Source: an uncultured Alphaproteobacteria bacterium
GTDB taxonomy: Bacteria > Pseudomonadota > Alphaproteobacteria > RF32 > CAG-239
Reading direction: 5' to 3'
Length of the DNA: 46,416 nt
Assembly: GCA_947588655.1 (NCBI GenBank)
Contig: CANPYS010000014.1
Location: 1-46,416, forward strand
Shown here: positions 14,118-22,211 of the stretch, one piece after another
Position numbering within the stretch: the first letter of the stretch is position 1
Layout: each line of letters begins with the position of its first letter
Program-made: the position numbers and the translations under genes
The notes under the pieces: generated by a model
Database searches by the model: none
The model's input: only the letters and a program-made list of their open reading frames with translations
What the model was told of the DNA's origin: nothing

Positions 14118-15046
14118 TACAAAATTTAACCCCTGAAGAAAAAACGCTTCAGGAAACCAAAATGAAGCCTCAAGAGGCAGATTTTGGCACTGATGAGCTT
14201 CAAAACGAAACAAATTCCGAACTGATTTTCGGAAAATTTAAAAGTATGGAAGAGGCTTTTGAAAGCTATAAAAAAGCTGAAGAAGCCCTTCAAAAAGTGG
14301 ACGTTTTGGAAAAACAAATCCAAAAATACGAGGCGGATATCCGTCGCTATGAAGAAGACGCCATTGCGCATAGCAAAGGTTTTTCCGATAAAATGGCTAT
14401 GGCTTTGGATTATGACGTCAAACAGCACGAGTTAGATGATTATGCTTGTGCCGCTCGGCACATGCTCTCGTGGCCGCGGCAATTGGAAGTATGCCGTTTG
14501 ATTGAAAATTGCCGTGTAGAAGATTCTGATGAAAATTTGATGCTTTTGCGTCAATATTTTTCGCCGGAAATTATCGCTTTGGCCGCCGCAGATATTGTCA
14601 ATTATAAAAACTGGCGTCAGAGCGAATATGAAGAAATGCGCCAACAAGAGCAAAAAGAACGGTTTAATCGGAAACTAGAAACTTTTTGCGCAAGGTTTAA
14701 AGATTGGCTGAAAACGCCGTCCAGAACCTCAATGTTTACGCAAGCTTTGGAAATGACAGACGGCGCGGTTGATTTGATGGCCTTAAAAGAACTGGTGGAA
14801 TCTTTGGAAAAAGATGCCGTTTGTGAAGATTTAAAAAACAAAAATTTAGAGCTTGAAAATCAAAAAGCTCAAGAAAGTCTTTTAGAACCACAAAATTCAA
14901 TTGCTCATTCCAAAAAGCAAAAATGGCTCACACGGGCGGAATATATGAAACTCTCGCCCAAAGAAGAGCGTGAAAAATATAATCAGATTGTGGAGCAAAT
15001 CCGCCTTGAAAAAGAGGGCTTGCTCCCGCTGATGTTATTAAAATAA
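14114..15046 (+). CDS. Putative scaffolding protein, 310 aa
   Basis: The protein is highly charged, rich in Glu/Lys/Gln and helical, with coiled-coil stretches around residues 45-85 and 170-195 (SEYEEMRQQEQKERFNRKL) and a charged, basic C-terminal region (KKQKWLTRAEYMKL, SPKEEREKYNQIV). It lies directly before the capsid gene, the usual place of scaffolding proteins in P22-like and T7-like viruses, where they guide prohead assembly and then leave. There is no sequence family I can name; the call rests on position and composition. ATG at 14114 follows AGGAG. Confidence 0.65.
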   Translation: MIQNLTPEEKTLQETKMKPQEADFGTDELQNETNSELIFGKFKSMEEAFESYKKAEEALQKVDVLEKQIQKYEADIRRYEEDAIAHSKGFSDKMAMALDYDVKQHELDDYACAARHMLSWPRQLEVCRLIENCRVEDSDENLMLLRQYFSPEIIALAAADIVNYKNWRQSEYEEMRQQEQKERFNRKLETFCARFKDWLKTPSRTSMFTQALEMTDGAVDLMALKELVESLEKDAVCEDLKNKNLELENQKAQESLLEPQNSIAHSKKQKWLTRAEYMKLSPKEEREKYNQIVEQIRLEKEGLLPLMLLK

Positions 15047-15065
15047 TTTATAGAAAGGAAAAAAA

Positions 15066-15992
15066 ATGTCAGAAAATGCAAAAACTTTAAACAGACAAAT
15101 GGATGCTCTTATTCCTGAATATTGGAGCATGACGCTGAATAAAAAATTAGATAAATCAGGCGTCGGCATGAAAGTTGTCAATGTTATTGAAACCAAAGAA
15201 GGCGGTCAATACGGCGACACAGTCAACATTGGCGAATTAGGCGATGTGACTGTTTCAGATTATTCTGAAGATGCCGAGCGCGGTGGCGTGACTTATCAGC
15301 GCGTAGATGCTAGCAATTTGCAGCTGAAAATGGATCAATCCAAGGCGTTCGGAATTTTTATCTCCGACATTACCTTGTCGCAAAGCTCTCAGCCTGATTT
15401 AATCGGCAAATTTGAGGCGCGCGCCAAAACCGCTATTGATTTGGCAAAAGATTCTTTTATTTTGTCGGCATTTACGGAAATTCCAACAGAAAACAAAAAG
15501 GAAGATATTGTCTTAACGCCTGAAAATGCTTACAAATGCTTGGTTTGGCTTTCTAAAACCCTGAAAAATAATAACGCGATTCAGGTTTCAAACGACCGCG
15601 TGTTTAAAGATAATCAGGCAGGTAAAGACGCTTTGCCTTATGTGATTATCAATCCGGATGTTGAAGCCGTGTTGTTACAATCGCCCGATTTTATTCGTTC
15701 AACAGAGGCGGGCGACCGCGTGTTGCGCGAAGGCTCAATCGGCACGATTGCGGGGCTTGATGTGCTTGTTTGCACAAACTTGCCGACAACTGAAGGCAAA
15801 GTCAACATTATGGCTGGTATCAATGATGCTATTGCCTTTTCGGGAAGCATTTCCAAGGTTGAATCTATTCGTGACGACCGTTTCTTTGGAACAAACATCA
15901 GAGGTCTTTATGTTTATGGCAAAAAGGTTCTCTTGCCCAAAGCTTTGGCCGGTATGACGGTAGATATCAGCAACGCGGATACATTTGCTTAA
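15066..15992 (+). CDS. Major capsid protein
   Basis: The 308-aa protein starts with LNRQMDALIPEYWSMTLNKKLDKSGVG and has the KEGGQYGDTVNIGELGDVTVSDY, LKMDQSKAFGIFISDIT and later LPYVIINPDVEAVLLQSPDFI segments typical of HK97-fold coat proteins related to P22 and other podoviruses. The C-terminus (RGLYVYGKKVLLPKALAGM) fits the final beta strands. It has a strong ribosome binding site (GAAAGG) and a terminator just after the stop, as expected for the most abundant structural protein. No separate head protease is seen, so maturation probably relies on the scaffold alone. Confidence 0.88.
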   Translation: MSENAKTLNRQMDALIPEYWSMTLNKKLDKSGVGMKVVNVIETKEGGQYGDTVNIGELGDVTVSDYSEDAERGGVTYQRVDASNLQLKMDQSKAFGIFISDITLSQSSQPDLIGKFEARAKTAIDLAKDSFILSAFTEIPTENKKEDIVLTPENAYKCLVWLSKTLKNNNAIQVSNDRVFKDNQAGKDALPYVIINPDVEAVLLQSPDFIRSTEAGDRVLREGSIGTIAGLDVLVCTNLPTTEGKVNIMAGINDAIAFSGSISKVESIRDDRFFGTNIRGLYVYGKKVLLPKALAGMTVDISNADTFA

Positions 15993-15998
15993 AATATG

Positions 15999-16026
15999 AA
16001 GGGCCTGCTTTTAAGCGGGCCCTTTT
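15999..16026 (+). terminator. Terminator after the capsid gene
   Basis: AAGGGCC(T)GC and GCGGGCCCTT pair around TTTTAA, followed by TTTTC. It lies within the run of structural genes and would lower expression of those downstream. Confidence 0.75.
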
Positions 16027-16047
16027 CATTTGAAGAAAGGAAAAAAA

Positions 16048-16272
16048 ATGTCAGCAATTGAAGAAAAAATTTTAGGAAAAAACAAAAAGCCCGAAAAAAG
16101 ATCTGATTATTTTAATCGTGAAACAGTTTGGAAAGTAACGGTCAAAGATTGTGGCACAACGCTTACAAACGGAACAATCGTGGCTGAAATGTTAGATTAT
16201 AAAACAAAATTAAAAGTTATGGATGGACTTAACAATTTTTCCTATGAAAAATTTTTGTTTGAGCGTGTTTAG
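16048..16272 (+). CDS. Small phage hypothetical protein, 74 aa
   Basis: ATG at 16048 follows GAAAGG; an upstream in-frame ATG lies without spacing at the terminator and is not preferred. The protein has a basic N-terminal 25 residues, then a beta-like segment (WKVTVKDCGTTLTNGTIVAEML). It lies between capsid and adaptor genes. Position suggests a head or connector accessory; I do not recognise the family. Confidence 0.65.
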   Translation: MSAIEEKILGKNKKPEKRSDYFNRETVWKVTVKDCGTTLTNGTIVAEMLDYKTKLKVMDGLNNFSYEKFLFERV

Positions 16273-16284
16273 GAGGAGAAACCA

Positions 16285-16950
16285 ATGAAATCATATTTTG
16301 ACATTATCAAAAATATTTCCAACATGCGTTGGTCTATTGTTGATCCCGATCCAACGTCATTTGCCGAAGTGCAAAAACCGGTAAAATTGGCGGTAGAACA
16401 GGCTAATAGCTATATTTGGTCATTAGAGGATTTTCCTTTCCGCATAAAAAAAGACGTCCAAAAATTAACCAAGGGCAGTCCGGCAGTTTTAGCACCGAAA
16501 GGAAATCTCACTGAAGTTTGGCTCAACGAAGCAAAAGGTTATTTAAAACCAATTCTTTCAAAAGAAGCCGACTTTTTAAATGGAGAGGAAACAGGACAAC
16601 CAAGTGTCTATTGGCTTGAATTTGGCGATAAAGGCGCGGAACTCCATTTTTATCCAAAGCCTGACGCGGATTATACGTTATCAGCACGTTACATTACAAA
16701 CTTTAAGGCGCAAAATTTGGAAGGCGATTTAAAATATAATCTGGAAGAAATGGACGATGTTTTAAATTTGCCGGAAGATAAAACCATTGAAGACCTTTAT
16801 CTGCAATGCTTATACGCCAAATCTATGGAATATCTGATTGCCGATACGTCTGATGAAAATTATAAACCTTATCAGAGAGAGTTTGCCGAAGCTTATCGTA
16901 ATTTGTTGCGATTAACAGGCATTCGGCATAATCCGCGAATTGTTTTTTAG
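16285..16950 (+). CDS. Putative head-tail adaptor protein, 221 aa
   Basis: The first gene after the capsid pair with a strong AGGAGG site encodes a protein with an early helical part (VEQANSYIWSLEDFPFRIK), a beta segment (LELHFYPKPDADYTLSARY-like region, residues 125-150), and a C-terminal helix (YLQCLYAKSMEYLIAD...YREFAEAYRNLLRLTG). This arrangement resembles P22 gp4 / T7 gp11-type adaptors that plug the portal and dock the tail. The order portal, scaffold, coat, adaptor, stabilisation protein matches P22-like viruses. Family similarity is judged by eye. Confidence 0.65.
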   Translation: MKSYFDIIKNISNMRWSIVDPDPTSFAEVQKPVKLAVEQANSYIWSLEDFPFRIKKDVQKLTKGSPAVLAPKGNLTEVWLNEAKGYLKPILSKEADFLNGEETGQPSVYWLEFGDKGAELHFYPKPDADYTLSARYITNFKAQNLEGDLKYNLEEMDDVLNLPEDKTIEDLYLQCLYAKSMEYLIADTSDENYKPYQREFAEAYRNLLRLTGIRHNPRIVF

Positions 16951-16960
16951 GAGATAAAAT

Positions 16961-18550
16961 ATGACAGATTTGCAAATACAAAATTTTCGGGGCATCAGAA
17001 ACATCAACCCAATTGCAGACCTAAGCTCTACCAAAAGCATATCCGCGGTAGAATGTACAAATGTAGAGCTCAAAAACACCGAACATGGGGCAAACATTGC
17101 CTTATATTCGTCTAAAGGCAACAAGATGATTAAAAAAATCGGGCAAAAAGTTGTCGGGCAGTTTGAAAGTGTGCAGAACGGCGTTCTTTACTGGTTTATT
17201 TATGCCACAGATAATGAAAACGGTTATCTGTATCACTTTGATCTTAATCATGATGAACTTGAAAAGATAGATATTAGCTTGTCGGTATCGTCTTGTTGCA
17301 ATGGAATAACCATTGCTCAAGGTTATGACGATTGGTTTGTTTTTACAAACGGCATAGATGATTATGTCGGAATTTGCATGTCCAAGGAACTTGCCGAAGA
17401 ACGTGTTAAAACGCTCAACGCGATAGATGCCGAAGGGCGCGATATTCGTGGCTTAGGGCTAGCGGTGCAAGACGGCCGTTTGGTAACTTTTTGCGAAAAC
17501 CGTGTGCATTGGTCGGCGCAAGGCAACATTTTTGACTGGATTTCAAGCGAGCCAGACATAGTGACAGGGCCAGCTTATCAAGAATTTGACAGACCGGTAA
17601 CGGCAATAGTTTATTATAACAATATGCTCATTGCTTTTACAAACGAAACATCGGTATGTTTTCAAGGCAACCCCGGAAATCCGCTTGCATTTAACAGAAC
17701 AGGGGCGACAGGTGGCGGATGTCCGTCTTATCGGTCAGTGCTTAAGTTTGATAATAAACTGTTCTATTATGACAATGTCAGCAAAAATATTTTTGCTTAT
17801 TATTTATTAGACAGCGGGCAAACGCGTCCGACAGAAGGCTTGGCGGATAATGTTGTTCAATATTTTGAGGAGCTGGATAATTCCAAGCTCAATGAAATAG
17901 AAATGCTCAGCTATGTTTATGGCGAACGTCGCGAAATTTGGCTGAAATTACCTTATGCAGACAGAAACACGATTTTGATTTGCGATTACACGCATCAAGA
18001 ATGGGTGGAACGAAAAGCGCAAGACGATATTAAAGCTTTGGCAGTCATTAACGGAAGTTTTTATACCGCTTCAGATGACAAAATTCTTAAAGAGTATGTC
18101 GGCGCTTCTTTTGACGGGCAGTTTATTGCCTCGGAATATAAAACGAGTGTGATGAACATGTCTTCCGATAGCAACATCAAAGTGCCAAAAATGCCTTTGA
18201 TTTTGACCTTAGATTTTGAATATGAAAACGATTTTTATATGGATTTCATTTATGACGATTTGCCTGAGAAAAAACGCACCAAGCACATTGTCAAACTTCT
18301 GAAAGGTTACCTGATATGGTCAAAAACTGAAGACGATGAAAAGGGTGGCGTATGGGCCTTAGATGAAACAGACGAGGCTGGTGGCAATTGGGTAAGCTTA
18401 GATAAAAATACCGTGATGTTTAACATTGATGGCGTGATGCATTTTAAGCAACTGCAAATCAGAATTTACACAATGCAAAGTGCGCAGGAGTTTGCTATTA
18501 AACGCATGGAGTTCAAGAGGGTTCGTCAAAAGACAAAAAGCTTGGGCTAA
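16961..18550 (+). CDS. Phage stabilisation / tail nozzle protein (P22 gp10-like), 529 aa
   Basis: A strong AGGAG site precedes ATG at 16961. The protein is beta-rich with repeated strand-turn units consistent with a propeller (VLYWFIYATDNENGYLYHFD, FVFTNGIDDYVGI, LVTFCENRVHWSAQGNIFDW, EIWLKLPYADRNTILICDY). The VHWSAQGN...DW motif is common in P22 gp10-type stabilisation proteins. Such proteins sit below the adaptor and seal the packaged head. The C-terminal 150 residues form a separate beta domain ending in a basic helix (EFAIKRMEFKRVRQKTKSLG). Confidence 0.72.
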   Translation: MTDLQIQNFRGIRNINPIADLSSTKSISAVECTNVELKNTEHGANIALYSSKGNKMIKKIGQKVVGQFESVQNGVLYWFIYATDNENGYLYHFDLNHDELEKIDISLSVSSCCNGITIAQGYDDWFVFTNGIDDYVGICMSKELAEERVKTLNAIDAEGRDIRGLGLAVQDGRLVTFCENRVHWSAQGNIFDWISSEPDIVTGPAYQEFDRPVTAIVYYNNMLIAFTNETSVCFQGNPGNPLAFNRTGATGGGCPSYRSVLKFDNKLFYYDNVSKNIFAYYLLDSGQTRPTEGLADNVVQYFEELDNSKLNEIEMLSYVYGERREIWLKLPYADRNTILICDYTHQEWVERKAQDDIKALAVINGSFYTASDDKILKEYVGASFDGQFIASEYKTSVMNMSSDSNIKVPKMPLILTLDFEYENDFYMDFIYDDLPEKKRTKHIVKLLKGYLIWSKTEDDEKGGVWALDETDEAGGNWVSLDKNTVMFNIDGVMHFKQLQIRIYTMQSAQEFAIKRMEFKRVRQKTKSLG

Positions 18551-18560
18551 AGGAGGAAAA

Positions 18561-18773
18561 ATGCCTCAAAAAAAGCAAAAACCAATTCATTATGAAATTT
18601 CTGAAAGTTTTGAAAAATTAACCAAGCTTCAAGAAATGGCCATTTCGCAAGAAAATGTCAGTCTTGCTCTAAAAGCTGAAGAGCTTAAAGGCAAACTGGC
18701 CGGCCTTTATAATGAAAAAAAAGAAACATCGGATTTTGATTCAACGCCTTTTGAAATCCGAATTATCAAATAG
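18561..18773 (+). CDS. Small phage protein, 70 aa
   Basis: ATG at 18561 lies behind AAAGGAGG; the longer frame starting inside the preceding gene is not needed. The product is a basic, helical protein (SESFEKLTKLQEMAISQENVSLALKAEELKGKLAGLY) with repeated amphipathic helices. It is similar in layout to small HTH or packaging accessory proteins, but I do not recognise it. It sits between the stabilisation-like and GNAT-like genes. Confidence 0.7.
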   Translation: MPQKKQKPIHYEISESFEKLTKLQEMAISQENVSLALKAEELKGKLAGLYNEKKETSDFDSTPFEIRIIK

Positions 18774-18783
18774 GAAAAAAACA

Positions 18784-19182
18784 ATGATTACATTAATTGA
18801 AAAAACAAGTCCTTATTTTGATGTTCAAGAAGCGAGGCGAAATTTTGAAAAACAAAAAGAAAATTTGGGCGATACAAACGGCTTTGAAAAAATTTTATTC
18901 AACAGCCGTTTTTTTAACATTTACAACCACGGTTATGTCGGCTCCGTTTTTATTTATGAGGGCGAAGACGGCAAAAATTATATCGGCGGTTATGCTTTGC
19001 GCAAACATCATCAAGATGTTGTGGAAGCCATCCGCCAAACAACGGCAACATTTGATGAGGTTTATGCGCATACAACGCATTTAAACGCGGTTTTAGCGCT
19101 TAAAGAAGCCGGATTTAAATGGTTGAGCCGAGAACAACATTTGTTAAAAAAAGAAAGGAAAAATTATGAGTACAACAAATAA
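18784..19182 (+). CDS. GNAT-fold-like phage protein, 132 aa
   Basis: ATG at 18784 follows TAGGAA. The centre reads YEGEDGKNYIGGYALRKHHQDVV, then AHTTHLNAVLALKEAGFKW, the pattern of the acetyl-CoA-binding half of GNAT acetyltransferases and of phage proteins related to T7 gp13. It may be an internal virion or assembly protein that keeps only the fold, or an active acetyltransferase. The last 17 bases overlap the next gene. Confidence 0.6.
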   Translation: MITLIEKTSPYFDVQEARRNFEKQKENLGDTNGFEKILFNSRFFNIYNHGYVGSVFIYEGEDGKNYIGGYALRKHHQDVVEAIRQTTATFDEVYAHTTHLNAVLALKEAGFKWLSREQHLLKKERKNYEYNK

Positions 19183-19864
19183 AGCAAAAGCCAGAACGCA
19201 AACATTTTCAAGCGGTGGGTTATACGGAAGTTCAAGTACGGGAAAAAACGGAACAACATACAATCCGTCTGATTTTGAAAAACAAATTGTAGATATGACC
19301 AAAAATTATATTCCGCAATATCTTAATCAGTTGGCAAATCCAACTTATGATTCACCCGTATTCAAAGCGCAGACGGCACAGCGTAATCGTCTAGCAAAAC
19401 AAAGTTTTGAAAACAACCTGATTAATCCCTTAGCCAGCCGTGGTTTAACGCGCGGTTCAAGCCTTAATCAGATGAGCAACCAATTTGCAAATAAGTTGGC
19501 GGATATGGAAGTTGATGCCATGGCAAATGAAGATAAACGCACGGCACAAACGCTAAACAATTTGTTTAATGTTTATCAAGTTCCTTATAACAACATGATA
19601 GGTATGGCTGATTTAACAAACAATGCTTATCAGCAGGCAGTGCAAAATGCGATGAAGCAAAATGAGATGAATTACAATCAATTAAAGGACTATGCTTCAT
19701 ATTTTGGCGGAGCCGGTTTAAATGGTAACACATCGCAAAACGGGAGCTGGCAACAAAATTTAGGTGGCATGGCGGGTGCTAGTTTAGGCGCTTATTTTGG
19801 CGGACCAGTAGGCATGCAAGTTGGTGGTTCGTTAGGTTCAATGTTTGGTGGAATGTGGCGATAA
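19166..19864 (+). CDS. Putative DNA-ejection (internal virion) protein, 232 aa
   Basis: The N-terminus is Ser/Thr/Gly/Lys-rich. Residues 60-185 are helical and Asn/Gln/Met-rich (QKLADMEVDAMANEDKRTAQ-like region, then YNNMIGMADLTNNAYQQAVQ). The last 35 residues are a Gly/Met-rich amphipathic segment (AGASLGAYFGGPVGMQVGGS) of the sort found in podoviral ejection proteins that line a channel through the envelope. It lies between the GNAT-like and fibre genes. The function is inferred from composition and position. Confidence 0.6.
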   Translation: MSTTNKAKARTQTFSSGGLYGSSSTGKNGTTYNPSDFEKQIVDMTKNYIPQYLNQLANPTYDSPVFKAQTAQRNRLAKQSFENNLINPLASRGLTRGSSLNQMSNQFANKLADMEVDAMANEDKRTAQTLNNLFNVYQVPYNNMIGMADLTNNAYQQAVQNAMKQNEMNYNQLKDYASYFGGAGLNGNTSQNGSWQQNLGGMAGASLGAYFGGPVGMQVGGSLGSMFGGMWR

Positions 19865-19867
19865 TAA

Positions 19868-19899
19868 AGGCCGATGTTAAAGCATCGGCTTAATTTTTT
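19868..19899 (+). terminator. Terminator before the fibre gene
   Basis: GCCGATG and CATCGGC pair around TTAAAG, followed by TTAATTTTTT. It is only 13 bp before the fibre start. Confidence 0.8.
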
Positions 19900-19912
19900 G
19901 AAAGGAAAAAAT

Positions 19913-21037
19913 ATGGCAGATACATATTTAACATATCCATACGAGTTTCAAGGCGGACGCAAAGCCGTTGCATCGCAGGTCAATGCAAATTTTGAGGCTG
20001 TAAAACAATTTGCCAACGGCGTCAACGTCACGATAGATGAACTTAAAAATGCGATATCCGATTTAAAAAACAAATCTTCGCGTGAAATGCTTGACGTTTT
20101 CTTTAGCTTTTCATCAACAGCGCCGGTAGGGGCATATCCATTGTGGACGGGCGAAACAATTTTATATTGTAAAAACCTTTATCCGCAGTTTTGGAAAAAA
20201 ATCAATAATATGATAAAGCTAGGCTCGCTTATTGGCGTTACATCTGAAGAATATGAAGAAAGACTTGAAAAATATGGACAATGCGGGGCATTTTATATTG
20301 ATGAATTAAACGGACATTTGCGCTTGCCGAAAATCACGCGTTTTATTTCAAGCATTACCGAAACGGCCGAATTAGCTAAAGAGGAAAGTGCAGGTTTGCC
20401 GAACATTACAGGCGGATTAAGCACTGTTGTTGGCTATGGCGGATTAGGTAGGAGTGGTGCCTTTAGTGACACAACATCTGGGGGCTTGGCGATTGCGTAT
20501 CACCAAGGCGGTACGTTTGCGATGTATCCGAATTTTAATGCTTCAAAATCAAATGAAATTTATGGTGCAAGCGAAACGGTTCAGCCGCCTGCGGTTCACT
20601 TATGCTTGTATTTGCAAGTCGCGAACAACAATATAGAGTTATCCGAGTTAGATGTTCATGCAATTGTGACAGAGCTGGAAGTATCTTTGGAAAGGCTGAA
20701 AAAACAGTATGAAGATTATGAAACGGAGCTTAACAGGCTTTACGGCAACATTAAAGATGATATTATTGATTCCACCCCGATTATCAAGGTAAAAGATTAT
20801 CGTGTCGGGGTTGAAGATTTTATCAAGAACAATCTTTATGAAGAATATCCATATTGCGCAAGTTTGAGTGTGCCAGAATCAAATGAAAAGATGGTTCCAA
20901 CGGTCAATTTTGGCATCAATGAGGCACAAAGCGGTAACTTTGCGCCGATAGCGGAATGCAAAGAGGGCGTTGTTGAAATTTATGCCAAGGAAGAGCCGGA
21001 AACAGAAATTATAATACCGAGTATTGTTTTGGAATAA
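19913..21037 (+). CDS. Tail fibre / receptor-binding protein, 374 aa
   Basis: ATG at 19913 follows GAAAGG; an upstream frame runs through the terminator. The N-terminus (YPYEFQGGRKAVASQVNANFEAV) resembles virion-attachment regions of fibres. A coiled coil follows (VNVTIDELKNAISDLKNK), then a collar-like domain with APVGAYPLWTGE, GHLRLPKITRF and QPPAVHLCLYLQV, typical of the end of short phage fibres. After a second coiled coil (LEVSLERLKKQYEDYETELN) comes a beta-rich tip of about 100 residues. This is the likely host-recognition protein. Confidence 0.8.
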   Translation: MADTYLTYPYEFQGGRKAVASQVNANFEAVKQFANGVNVTIDELKNAISDLKNKSSREMLDVFFSFSSTAPVGAYPLWTGETILYCKNLYPQFWKKINNMIKLGSLIGVTSEEYEERLEKYGQCGAFYIDELNGHLRLPKITRFISSITETAELAKEESAGLPNITGGLSTVVGYGGLGRSGAFSDTTSGGLAIAYHQGGTFAMYPNFNASKSNEIYGASETVQPPAVHLCLYLQVANNNIELSELDVHAIVTELEVSLERLKKQYEDYETELNRLYGNIKDDIIDSTPIIKVKDYRVGVEDFIKNNLYEEYPYCASLSVPESNEKMVPTVNFGINEAQSGNFAPIAECKEGVVEIYAKEEPETEIIIPSIVLE

Positions 21038-21043
21038 AATCTG

Positions 21044-21076
21044 AAAATAAGCGCCCTAAAAGGCGCTTATTTTTTT
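21044..21076 (+). terminator. Terminator between fibre and lysis genes
   Basis: AAATAAGCGCC and GGCGCTTATTT pair around CTAAAA, followed by a T-run. It separates the structural genes from the lysis cassette. Confidence 0.85.
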
Positions 21077-21092
21077 AAATAGGAGAAGATGA

Positions 21093-21350
21093 ATGGATTT
21101 TTTTAATATTATCGGGGCGCTTTCAGGAAGCGCCTCTATTGGCGCCTTATTAGCTATCATTGTTCGCTTGGGCGAGTGGAAAGCGCGTCAGGAAGAACGT
21201 ATGCTCAGCCACGGCAAGCGGATTGACGCGATTGAACACAAGCAAGATGCGGATTCAATTTTATTAAATAAAAACAATGAATTATTAGCAGAAATTAAAG
21301 TAAAGCTTGACTTAATGTATAGCGAAAGAAATAAACGAGGTAAAGTATGA
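21093..21350 (+). CDS. Holin-like small membrane protein, 85 aa
   Basis: The first gene of the lysis cassette encodes one N-terminal membrane segment (IIGALSGSASIGALLAIIV, residues 5-23) followed by a soluble helical tail (EERMLSHGKRIDAIEHKQDADS, NELLAEIKVKLDLMY). A holin, or a regulator of lysis timing, is likely from its position 4 bp overlapping the endolysin start. It is not matched to a named holin class. Confidence 0.6.
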   Translation: MDFFNIIGALSGSASIGALLAIIVRLGEWKARQEERMLSHGKRIDAIEHKQDADSILLNKNNELLAEIKVKLDLMYSERNKRGKV

Positions 21351-21823
21351 TAACAATGGAAGAAACAATAAAACGTCTAACGTTTCATGAAGGCTTAAGC
21401 CTGATGCCTTATGTGTGTCCGGCGGGCTATTTAAGCATTGGTGTAGGCAGAAATCTGATTACAAATCCGCTCACATCTGAAGAAATGAAAGTCGTAGGCG
21501 ATTGGACGCACGGCATCACCAAAAATGCGGCAATTTTTTTGCTTCAGAACGATATTCGCCGCGTTTATGAGGCGTGCAAAAAAAATATCCCGTATTGGAA
21601 AATTTTAGATAACGAGCGACAATATGCGCTTTTGGATATGGCCTTTAATATGGGCATTTCCAGACTTTTAAAATTTAGAAAAATGCTTGAAGATATTGAA
21701 ATTGGCGATTATCGGGGTGCGGCGAAAGAATGCCTCAATTCAAAATATGCCAAAGATGTTGGGCAAAGAGCCAAACGGATTGCTAAAACCATAGAAAAAG
21801 GAGTTTTTAGTTATGAAATATAA
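21347..21823 (+). CDS. Endolysin, GH24 (phage lysozyme family)
   Basis: This 158-aa muramidase has FHEGLSLMPY with catalytic Glu15. The equivalent of the second catalytic residue is Cys24 (E-8-C spacing, as in P21-like endolysins), and the third position is Ser30 in place of the usual Thr (GYLSIGVGR). AFNMGISRLLKFRKML matches the conserved C-terminal helix. It cleaves the MurNAc-GlcNAc bond of peptidoglycan at the end of the lytic cycle. There is no signal peptide or SAR segment, so it needs a holin to cross the membrane. Start ATG at 21347 overlaps the preceding TGA. Confidence 0.93.
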   Translation: MITMEETIKRLTFHEGLSLMPYVCPAGYLSIGVGRNLITNPLTSEEMKVVGDWTHGITKNAAIFLLQNDIRRVYEACKKNIPYWKILDNERQYALLDMAFNMGISRLLKFRKMLEDIEIGDYRGAAKECLNSKYAKDVGQRAKRIAKTIEKGVFSYEI

Positions 21824-21974
21824 AAATAAAAAGAAACGCAAAACCCAAGTTATTTATAAGTTGATTATCAAAAAATTGAGCCGCCGACAACTATTTTGGT
21901 TGTGTTTGGTTGGTTTGATGGTGTTGGGGCTGATTTCAGTTTTTGCGCCCTCAGCGCTTTTGAAAGTTTTTTAG
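21813..21974 (+). CDS. Small membrane protein of the lysis cassette, 53 aa
   Basis: ATG at 21813 lies behind AAAAAGGAG and overlaps the endolysin end by 11 bp. TAG at 21972-21974 directly abuts the Rz-like start. A very basic N-terminus (MKYKNKKKRKTQ) precedes one strong membrane segment (FWLCLVGLMVLGLISVFAP) and a short tail. Size and topology fit a holin or antiholin. The tight packing on both sides supports it as a real gene. Confidence 0.65.
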   Translation: MKYKNKKKRKTQVIYKLIIKKLSRRQLFWLCLVGLMVLGLISVFAPSALLKVF

Positions 21975-22211
21975 ATGTTGGGCTTAGGAAAATGGCTAAT
22001 GCCGGCTGGATTGATGCTGGCATTATGCTTTTCCTCTTATTTTTTGGGAAGGGCGCATGCCAATGTCAAAATTATTCGTGAAAAAGGGGAAGAGATTATC
22101 AAAAAAGTGGAGGTTATCAAATATGTTGAACATAAAAGCAAAGAAATTTATGCCACTCCTAACATTGGGCGCGATTATGCTTTGGAGTTGTTCAAGCGTG
22201 GAGTACTCTGA
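21975..22211 (+). CDS. Rz-like inner-membrane spanin, 78 aa
   Basis: An N-terminal membrane anchor (WLMPAGLMLALCFSSYFLG, residues 7-25) is followed by a periplasmic charged helix (KIIREKGEEIIKKVEVIKYVEHKSKEIY). This topology and the overlap with a lipoprotein gene in another frame define the i-spanin of a two-component spanin. Spanins fuse inner and outer membranes in the last step of lysis of Gram-negative hosts. At 78 aa it is shorter than lambda Rz. Confidence 0.75.
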   Translation: MLGLGKWLMPAGLMLALCFSSYFLGRAHANVKIIREKGEEIIKKVEVIKYVEHKSKEIYATPNIGRDYALELFKRGVL

